From the NCBI GenBank assembly GCA_016748015.1, contig JAAOMT010000786.1, forward strand, positions 702,572-755,159: a DNA stretch of 52,588 nucleotides, written 5' to 3'. The notes beneath the pieces are model-generated. The model saw only the letters and a program-made list of their open reading frames with translations, was not told the DNA's origin and searched no databases. The translations under genes were made by a program, and so were the position numbers. Source of the stretch: Geosiphon pyriformis (Eukaryota; Glomeromycota; Glomeromycetes; Archaeosporales; Geosiphonaceae). How positions within the stretch are numbered: the stretch's first letter is position 1; each line of letters opens with the position of its first letter. Below, piece after piece: positions 44,561 to 52,588 of this stretch.

Positions 44561-44730
44561 TAACTTTTTAGCATGAAGCTCTTAGCTAATAATATATATA
44601 AATTAGTAGATAGCTTAATTTTATATAGAAACCAAACAATTACATTATTTTTAGCAGATATGTTTAATAACCCATTTTATTTCATAATAGTGTTTAATAA
44701 TAATTACTTCCTAAAGTTATTATTATGTGT

Positions 44731-45805
44731 TGTTACAAGTAAACTTGGTGGGTAATGGAAATAGTAATGTTTAGTGCTCTCAATTATAGATAACACATCT
44801 TCTATATAACTCTGTTGGCTTAGTCTTGATTATCAGTCTCTGAAGGTTTATTTCTGGATGTAAATTTACCTGTTGAGTTCTTTGGTTATAAGGCACAGAG
44901 TTTGTCTTTTGTTGATTGCAACATTTTCTGTAAATGTAAGCTTTCTTCTCTGAGCTAATGAGTACAGTTGTTAGAGTCTGACATTGTTTTTTTACCCTTC
45001 TGATAAGCTAACAAGATAACATTAATATTCAAAACCTAGGGAGAGCCTCCTTTTTTTACCAGGCTATCATGAAGTCTATTCCCAGACAGTCAATTTTACT
45101 ATGTTGCCACTCCACAAAAGAAAATAAGAAAGAAAAGAAAAGAAAGAAAAGAAAAGATAAATTAGTATCGTCAATTGCCATAATCAAGAGCAATTGATCT
45201 AAGTTATTAATAGTTCAAGACAATTATGCTAAGAACATCTGTTCTGGAACAAAGATACAAAACAATGGTTAATTCACATAAATTCCACACAGTTCGAGCA
45301 CATAAATTCATGATTTTGATTTTTTAATAATGAATTTATTTCAGAAGATGAATATGGAATATAATAAATGAGGAGAGGGTATAAATATTTGTTTTTTTTC
45401 TAGTGGTTCGTATCTATCTGTCTGTCCTTTTTTTCTATTTTCTACAACTACTTGCTTTTATACATTCTTTTGGTTTTACAGGATTGTTTCTGATTGTTTT
45501 GTTATTGCTAACTATTGCTTTTGTTATTTCTGTTATTGCTTCATTTTTCTATGTTATTACTAGTTATTCTATATTATAACATGTTACCTGGTATTATTAC
45601 ATGTTATTTTGTGTTATCCTATGTTATAACACATTATCTGGTATTATTATATGTTATTCTGTGTTATCCTACATTATAACGCATTATTCTGTGCTATCCT
45701 AAGTTATAATGTATTATCCAACATTATTGTGCACTATTCTGTGTTATGTCATGTTCTGGTCACATTTTTTCCTAACTTTGAATCAGTTTTTCTACTTGGG
45801 TAACA
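44731..45805 (-). repeat. Element C 3' LTR
   Basis: 1075 bp, TGTTACAAGTAAACTTGG to CTTGGGTAACA. It is flanked on the inner side by the polypurine tract (minus strand AAAAAGAGAGGAATAA). At 45560-45745 a block of about 37 bp built of TGTTATCCTAYRTTATAAC-like words recurs two to three times. Confidence 0.9.
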
Positions 45806-45819
45806 TTATTCCTCTCTTT

Positions 45820-46560
45820 TTAGTATTGAGCTCCTGCAAAATCATATGTATCTGTTTCTATGTCTTCGTTCATGTAATGTTTGATGGTTGCATTGAGTAT
45901 TGTTTTTTGTAGGTCTTCAAACTGTCAATTGGTAATTTGTCCTATGTTGTTAACTGTTATCATCTTTATAGATCTATACAACAGTATGTTTGGACAATAT
46001 TGGAAAGTGGCATATAATTAGTATACTGCTTTGTAATATAGAATTAAGTTGCTTCTTCCTACAAATTTTTCTATTTGTTGTATTGCTTCTTTGTTGAAAG
46101 TTTTCTGGCTGAGATCTCCATATGGTGTCTTCAAATTTAGTTGTTTACCAATTTTGTAGAACCAATATGCTGGAGGAAGTCTTTCTTTTTATTCCTGGAT
46201 GTTGTCAGGCGTTTACTCTTCTGTTTTAGGGAGTTCAGTTCCACAAGCTAAAGCTTTTTTTATTTCTTCAAGCTCAGAGACCAAGTATTTTCTTTTATAA
46301 AATAATTCTTGTTCCTCCATGTTTTTTTCAAGCCCTGTTTGAAACGAATTAATTCTTTTTTGTAAAAATTTTTTCTCGGGCAGAATGTAGGGATGAAAAC
46401 AGTTAGTTCTAGTTGAATTTTTGCCCATCTCTTTTTTCTTTTTATCTCTATATCTTATCTTTTTTCTATTAATTATAATTTCTATGTAAGATGTCGATTT
46501 TTGAATTGTTTCAAATAATTGTTTAGATAATTTTAAAATTTGATTTGGAAGGTCTATGTT
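45820..46560 (-). pseudogene. Element C ORF3: uncharacterised protein downstream of integrase
   Basis: The minus-strand frame begins near NIDLPNQILKLSKQLFETI (about 46560), matching the ORF3 start of A and B. It is open from 46428 to 46213 (MGKNSTRTNCFHPYIL...), then crosses two stops. The best-conserved part is YWFYKIGKQLNL (about 46155), IEKFVGRSNLILYYKAVY, MITVNNIGQITN (about 45970) and FEDLQKTILNATIK, ending AGAQY and TAA at 45820, just before the polypurine tract. It has no transmembrane segment. It is clearly homologous to the ORFs at 13840 (A) and 28718 (B). Function unknown. Confidence 0.7.
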
Positions 46561-46689
46561 AAAATTTCTATTGTTTCTTGCTGCTTTTCAGATGCTATAT
46601 ATATTTGAATTCTCCAATTTAATTTGCTGTATGTTGTCTATGTTTTGATAACGATGATTGGTTTCAGATCTTGTGGTATATCTTCTGGT

Positions 46690-47860
46690 GTGATTAATGA
46701 AATTTGTGTTCCTAGTTGAGGTATTGATGATGATAATTCTTGTTTTGCATGATAAATTTTTAACTGATTTCTATGCGCTACTTTCTTTAAAATCCTGTCT
46801 TCCAATTGTAATTTGTAAGCTCTATTTCCTAATGTTTTATGTATGTGGAATAGATCATCCCACTTTGGGTCAAACTTTCCACTTCACTGTTTCTCAGCTT
46901 TTGTATGATGTAACAATACTTGGTCTCCAATCTTGAATTCCATTAGTTGTTCTGATAGGCATTTATTATGTCTTTCTTTTTGTTGTTCTTGAGCATGACT
47001 AATATTGTCAGCTGCTGTTTTTCAATTGTTTTTCAATGTTTCCATTAGCTGGTACATTCTTTGGTATAAAGTAGCTTCAAAATTCTCTTCATTGATTGTT
47101 TCTGTTGGATATGACAGTATTACTCATTCAATTAGTAACATAGCTTTTCTTCCATAGACTAGTTCAAACAGTGTAAACTAAGTTATATTTTGTTTCAATA
47201 TTTGGTATGTTAAGAGTACAGAAGGTATGAATAAGTCTCATTCTTGTCTGTTTTCATGACTTATTTTTGCTAGTGCTTTGCACAGTGTTCTGTTAAATTG
47301 TTCTACCAGTCCATTCATTTGTAAGTGATATGGTAATAACAAAAGTCTCTTTATTTCAAATCATTGGCTTAGTTTAGTTAGCATATTATTAATGAAGTGT
47401 GTTCCCTGATTAAATAATAATTCTTTTGGGCATCTATGCCAACAAATTAAGTTTTAATGCACAAATTCAGCTACTGTTTTGGCATCAGCCACTTGGATTG
47501 CTCTGGCTTTTGGCCATTTTGTAAGATAGTCTATGGCTACAGCAATATAGCAATTTTCTTAGAATGTAATCGAAAGAGGTTTAACCAAATCGATCCCAAT
47601 TCTATCAAATGGATTTCCAACTGGAATGGGTCAAAGTAGTTCTGTTGATCTTGCTCTTTCTCTTTACTGGCATGCATCACAATTGAGCATGTATTCGAAA
47701 ATGTCTTTGTATATTGTTGGCCAATAATATAAATTTAGTATTCTTTTAAGGGTAGCATCCTTGTTAAAGTGTTCTGTGGTTGGATCAGAATGCATATTAT
47801 GTAATATAATTTCTTTTTCACTGTTTTTTATAACTTGTTGTAAGGTGGGGCAGTTTCAAC
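46690..47860 (-). pseudogene. Element C integrase
   Basis: H2C2 motif with HSDPTTEHFNKDA and LNCDACQ (about 47670-47800). Core: RIGIDLVKPLS near 47581-47605 with the first Asp kept, IDYLTKWPKARAIQ, LLFNQGTHFINN (about 47395) where the second Asp is Asn, and GLVEQFNRTLCKALAKIS (about 47290) with the Glu. The C-terminal FKIGDQVLLHHTKAEKQ (about 46925) and WDDLFHIHKTLGNRAYKL are GPY/F-like. Several stops fit Trp and Gln. Confidence 0.88.
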
Positions 47861-47989
47861 GTTCTTGTTGATATAGTTGGTTGTCTTGAATAAAATAATT
47901 TCGAGCTTGTTTTCATATGGTACTTTATTCCTGTTGAGATAATATCTCCTTGAAACGTAGTGTCAATAGATACTAATGTAGTTGTTGAT

Positions 47990-49461
47990 AAGTAAGTGTA
48001 TCCATGGGTCTGAGATTAAGTTTGTGGCATTCTCGACAAACTGTCAGCATTGGTGTTCTTGGATCCTTTCTTGTAATAGACTTTGAGAGGGAATTGTTGC
48101 AGATAAATACTCCATCTTGCATATTTTTTTTCTAATTGTGGATTGTTGAGTAACCAAATAAGTCCTTTGTGGTTGGTATATAAATCAAATAGTTGACTGA
48201 AATAATGTTTTCAAGTCTTTATGACCCAATAAATGGCGAGACATTCCAGATCTGTTGTGTTGTAATTTTTTTCTATTGGGCTTGTGCTGCAACTAGTGTA
48301 GGCAATTAGATGTTCTCTATTGTCCAGTTCTATCTGTAACAAGACCACTCCTAGAGCATTTTTCGAGGTGTCCATAATAACAATGAACCATTTAGTGAAA
48401 TCTGGATAAATTAAGATGGAAGATGTGATCAAATACTGCTTGAGATAGTTGAATGCTTTCTGTTGATCTTCTTTCCACAAATATGGTATGTATTTGGACA
48501 ACAAATGATGGAGTGGTTTTGTGATGTTCAAAAAATCTTTGACAAATTGACAATAATATCCTGCCAATCCTAGAAATTCTTGTAATTCTCTGAAGTTAAT
48601 TGGGGCTAGAAAATTCTTGACTTTTTGGACTTTATCTGGGTCGGGTTTGACTTTATTTTTGCCAATTACATGTCCTAGAAACTTTAATTCAGTTTTTCTA
48701 AAAAAGCATTTATTGGGGTTGAGTTTTAATTCAGCACTATGAAGACATTTGAAGACTTGTTGCAGATGGAACAAATAATCATCAAACATTTCAGAAAAGA
48801 CATTGGTGTTGTCTAAATATACTATGACTGATTTCCACAGGATTCTTTTGTATACAATATCCATGAAGCATTGGAACGTGGCGGGAGTATTACAAAGTTC
48901 AAAAGGCATTATGTTAAACTCGAAGTTTCTATCTCAAGTAGTAAACACTATTTTTTCTTTGTTTTTGGAATTTATTTCAACTTGTCAGTAACCACTTGTT
49001 AAATCTAATAATAAGAACCATTTCTTTTTTTCTAAATTGTCCAGAATTTTTTAGATGAAGAGTATGGGATAACTATCTTCTCGCGTAATGCTATTTAGTT
49101 TTCGGTAATCTACACAGAATTGCACCTTTTCATTTTTCTTGGTGACCAAGACTACTGGAGAGAACCAAAAGCTTAATGATTTTTTGATTAAGCCATTATC
49201 AAGTATTTATTAGACTTCTTGTTTGATAAGATTGTTACCAGATAGGAGTACTCGGTAAGCTTGTTGTTTAATAGATCGAGGATCTTTTATATCAATCTGA
49301 TGCTTTATGATGTCGGTGTGTTCAAACTCATTTTTGCTGGCAAAGATATTGGCATACTGATTCAGAAAGACCTTGAATTGTATTTGTTGCAGGGTATTTA
49401 AGTTTCTTAAATTCAATTTATTGATCTCCTCTGGTGTGAACAAGTAACTTTCTTTTGGCAA
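47990..49461 (-). pseudogene. Element C reverse transcriptase and RNase H
   Basis: The RT N-terminus is open at 49210-49461 (ESYLFTPEEINKLNLRNL...). Then come SPVVLVTKKNEKVQFCVDYR, FLLLDLTSGY, MPFELCNTPATFQ, VIVYLDNTNVFSEMF at about 48800-48830 (second Asp of YLDD is Asn), LKFLGHVIGKNKVKPDPDK and FLGLAGYYCQFVKDF. RNase H has IVIMDTSKNALGVVLLQ (about 48370), LECLAIYWVIKT and DSLSRM at the end. The 232-codon stretch 48211-48909 is open. Confidence 0.92.
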
Positions 49462-49499
49462 ATTTCATATTTGTGAGGTGATATTACAAAATAAGAATA

Positions 49500-50300
49500 G
49501 CTGTGCAAAATCTGGAATGGACTGGAGTTTTTCAAGATATTGAATGTCTGATGAGATGGAACCAATGAGGATTCCTTCGGGGATTTTAATTACATCTTCT
49601 ATAAGATTGTGAATGGGGATTTTGAAATGTTTATGGGCTTTGACCAGCAGGTATAAGTTAGCAACATTGGCTAGAGAACAGATTTCAGAATCGGCTTCAA
49701 ATAACAGGACTTGATCTTGGATTTTTTGATTTACCTTGAGGAGGTATTGTCAGTAAGGGGGAATGGAGATAACAGTGTCGGTGTAGATAAGTTCTACTTA
49801 ATCACTGTCTTCTTCTGTGAAGTTAATTGGTACATTTTCTCTTCCACTTGATCCAAACTCATTGATTTTTTGGACAGTAAGGCCTAATTCTTCTTGGGTT
49901 GTTACCAGGATTAATTGTGATATTTTGATTAGGAGTAAAAAGATAACTTGGGCAATTTTTTCTTGTAATTCTATTTTGTAAGGTCTGTTCAAATTGTTCT
50001 GTAGCATTATGATAATGTTTCCCATGTAACTAGCATCAATGATTCCTCCTTTTACGTCAATTTTTTTCTTGGCTAGACTAGATTGAGAGGCAACTTGTAT
50101 CATTGTACTAACAGAAATTTTTAATGCTATCTTAAGATCTATTTTTACAAGGGAATATAGGGCTATAATAATGAGTAATTGTCTGACATATTATAAGTCA
50201 AAACCAGCATTGGTGTCATGTGCTCTTTTGGAGCAGATTTTTTCTTCATTGTTACTGTACCATTTTAGCTCTAGTTCTTTGGATAGGTTGGAATATGCAA
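49500..50300 (-). pseudogene. Element C dUTPase and following beta-type segment
   Basis: DTNAGFDL at about 50195 (motif 1), a broken stretch, then KIDLKIALKI, VASQSSLAKKKID (about 50080), GIIDASYMGNIIIML (about 50030), QEKIAQVIFLLLI (about 49950) and EFGSSGR (about 49855), the last close to the GFGSTG motif. Motif 3 Asp is kept and motif 2 Arg is Gln. The segment IPIHNLIEDVIKIPEG and IPDFAQL (about 49500-49640) matches those in A and B. Confidence 0.87.
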
Positions 50301-50399
50301 GATACTGTTCTGTTTTGGTATTTTCAGTTGGATCTTGAAACAACATGTTCTTGATGGTCAATTCCTCTTCTTCCTTAAGCTCAGGTAGTTCGGTGATCA

Positions 50400-51070
50400 G
50401 AAATAGTATTCTTGGAGGTGAATTGAACATAAGATTACATTTGTTACAGTACTGGAAATGACAAGAGATTAAACAATGATCGCACAGTTTGGTATTTAAG
50501 TCAGCTAGTCTCTGTTCCTGTTTTTCTCGAATCAGGGCCAATTCTTGGTAACAGTCTTAAAATGTGTTTGGGTCATCCATGAAAAAATCTCCAATAAAAT
50601 AATTGGGTCCATCATATTTGGGTACAAATAAATTTTCTTTGATTTCTCATATTTTACTAAGTGTGGCACCTCCGGCTTTGACACTGGCCATTCTCCATAT
50701 TTTATGCTCATTGTGCAGGTAACCATCCAAGTGATTGAGTGCTTGTTTTTAGACGTTCTCAATCGGGGTTTTCTTTTGTATTCAATCATTGATCAAGATA
50801 GTATATTGACACACTTTGTCACATGTCTCTCCTCTGCCAGGTACATCATTCCAGAATCTTTCATTTAATAGGATCTCGCCACAGGCAAGGCATGGTGTAC
50901 TGTCCCATTTGCCTTGTCATTTCAGTTTTCCGAATCTTTTCATTATGCATGGTCTGCAATAGTATTTTGTGGTGGTTGGCCATTCTTTATTATCTCCTAT
51001 ACATGCACCCATGGAGGATAACTTTTTCCCACAGTTGACACAGTTTAATTTTGGGGTTTGATATTATTGA
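50400..51070 (-). pseudogene. Element C Cys-rich module
   Basis: LNCVNCGKKLSSMGACIG (about 51050), KYYCRPCIMKRFGK (about 50970), CLACGEILLNERFWND (about 50890), ETCDKVCQYTILINDW (about 50825), a helical stretch, then LCDHCLISCHFQYCNKCN (about 50490). Spacing and flanking residues match A and B, including SMGA after the first pair and CDxxCQY. Confidence 0.72.
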
Positions 51071-51289
51071 CTTCTTTGACTTGGGGCAGAATAGTCTGCA
51101 GGTGCTAATTGTAGTTCTTCTTCTGCTTTTCTCTTTCCTTTTTCTTCCCAAGTTGGTGGTGGGGGTAACTTTGTTTAGAAATTGTCCATCTATGAAACTT
51201 GATAGATTTTTATAGTTGGTGGTGGTGTTGTGTTTTCAAATTCAATTAGCAGTTCCTTTGAGCTTTGGACTTAAAAGTGTCCACATATA

Positions 51290-51680
51290 GCTAGGACTCA
51301 AGCATGTCATCCATTAAAAGTGATCTGTAATTTCTGTGTGTTTCAGTCCAAAGTGGCATGGGCTTTGGCCAACCAGTTGTTTCTGATAAGAGCTTAATAT
51401 TGTGTGGCTTCCATGACCAGGACTTTAGTAAGAATTTGGATTTTATTAATCTCAAAAAGAAAATTATCAATTTCTCCAATGGGAGTCTTGGTATTGCCAT
51501 CTGCAGTAATAATTCAGGCAGTTGTGGCACGATCTACTCAGTGACCTAATGAATCCATGAGTTGTTTCATTATTATACTGCCTGCTAAACTGCTGTCTAA
51601 AATTAACTTAATATCTATGTTTCTAACTCTAATATCAATATACAGAGCCGTGATTGGTTTATCCTGATTAATGGCGGCTT
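51290..51680 (-). pseudogene. Element C aspartic protease
   Basis: ITALYIDIRVRNIDIK leads to LILDSSLAGSIIM at about 51570-51608, where the DSG catalytic loop has become DSS (GGT to AGT). GEIDNFLFEINKIQI and ALIRNNWLAKAHATLDW follow. Confidence 0.82.
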
Positions 51681-52588
51681 CACTGAAAAGGCTAGTGGTG
51701 TTCAGGTGGTCAATATCAAAGGGGAATATGATAGCAAGGGTAGTGTCTTTGGTAATAATGACAGGTAGAATAGTATTGTTGATTTGATTTTGTCTTGAAG
51801 AGTTGGGAGTTTCTTTTATATCCTTTCCTTCTAAAGATATAGAACTATAAAAATCCTGATTTTCAGTGAGACCAAGATATGAGACTTGGTTAGAGTATCT
51901 GGTTGGTGCTGGTCGAAATGGGGCATTACTACAATTTAGGAATTGTGATGGTACACTGTTAGTTGGTCTCTGATTGTTGCTGGGGTTCCTCTATTCTTGG
52001 TTGTAATCAATTGTACAATGTTTAAGTTGGTTATTAATAGGATTTTGGTACTGGGGTGCTGCTTAAGCCATTGGCTGTGAAGACTGGTAGTAGGTCTGAG
52101 GCAGTTGCTGGGTATACTATATTTGTTGTGAGTATTAAGGTAATTGATATTAAGACATGGGGTATTGAAATACTATGTTTTAAGGATATCTTGGGTGCTA
52201 ATATTGATTTCCTTAAATTTGGTTCATTATTTTTTTATGACAGTTCCGGATGATATGTCCAGGTTTCTAGCAATAGTAATAATTGTGGGGATCAGATCTC
52301 TAAGGTTGTTGTTGTTACTGGTAATTCTGTTGTTGTTAGTATCTGATGTTATTACTATTCTTTCGTTGTAGTAGTTGGTAGGGTCCTACAGTACTGGTGT
52401 TATGGGATGGTTTTCTTGTTATATTTAATTGCTGATATCCCGCTTTAATTGCAATCAGTCTTTCGTGAGTTCCTCAATTCTATTTGTGTGATAATGTCAC
52501 TGTTATACTGAAGGCTTTCTTTTTACTGTTGTGATGTAAGTTATTCTTTAATTCTTGATTGTTGTGTGTGTTTATGTACTCCTTCTCA
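51681..52588 (-). pseudogene. Element C gag, nucleocapsid part (cut by window end)
   Basis: Gln/Tyr/Pro/Asn-rich sequence with a decayed zinc knuckle at about 52235-52285 (YYC, stop, KPGHIIRNC). The first Cys of the knuckle is now Tyr and the residue after the second Cys is TAG. The spacer between knuckle and protease is about 550 bp, as in A. The capsid-type domain should lie beyond the window. Confidence 0.72.

Larger units (their letters stand above)
44731..52588 (-). mobile_element. Element C: gypsy-type LTR retrotransposon with dUTPase, truncated by window end
   Basis: Its 3' LTR is 44731-45805; the internal region runs to the window edge in late gag, and the 5' LTR lies outside. Domain order is gag (nucleocapsid part), protease, Cys-rich, dUTPase, RT, RNase H, integrase, ORF3, as in A and B. 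Its LTR is of the same family as the solo LTR at 22086 and the split LTR 3092/20745. In-frame stops are frequent. Confidence 0.93.

Overview
This is AT-rich nuclear DNA from a fungus, most likely an arbuscular mycorrhizal fungus (Glomeromycotina). The evidence is a low-GC genome full of nested retrotransposons, a BTB-TLDc type pseudogene of the kind that is expanded in these fungi, and short-intron cellular genes for mitochondrial proteins. The species assignment is inference; no rRNA or tRNA is present to test it.

Layout. Positions 1-3091 are extremely AT-rich sequence with microsatellites and one possible integrase remnant. Positions 3092-20745 are a three-level nest: an old LTR (3092-~3410 and ~20085-20745) is split by a non-LTR retrotransposon (LINE-1 copy, ~3410-20085), which is itself split by a Ty3/gypsy-type LTR retrotransposon, element A (5622-15510, + strand, 983-bp LTRs, 4-bp target duplication TCGG/TTGG). 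A gag-like remnant (21708-22085) and a solo LTR (22086-23098) follow. A second, far more AT-decayed LINE copy (23101-27291 and 37247-38335) is split by element B (27292-37246, - strand, target duplication ATAG). Positions 38885-43300 are a gene island: a BTB-BACK-TLDc pseudogene, a mitochondrial ribosomal protein bL34m gene with one intron, and an intact eight-exon mitochondrial type I J-protein gene (MDJ1-like). From 44085 repeats resume: a short minus-strand LINE 3' end, then element C (44731 to beyond the window end, - strand).

Elements A, B and C are related but clearly diverged. They share one unusual plan: gag - protease - Cys-rich module - dUTPase - small beta-type segment - reverse transcriptase - RNase H - integrase, then a separate ORF (called ORF3 here) between integrase and the 3' LTR. 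ORF3 is conserved in all three and in A and B reads through the polypurine tract into the LTR. I do not recognise the Cys-rich module or ORF3 as described families; they are the best candidates for something new here.

All three elements and both LINEs are dead. Nearly all the lesions I could assign are C:G to T:A transitions (Arg CGA to TGA, Gln CAA/CAG to TAA/TAG, Trp TGG to TAG/TGA, catalytic Asp to Asn), as expected from deamination of methylated cytosine or a RIP-like process. The cellular genes in the island show no such decay.
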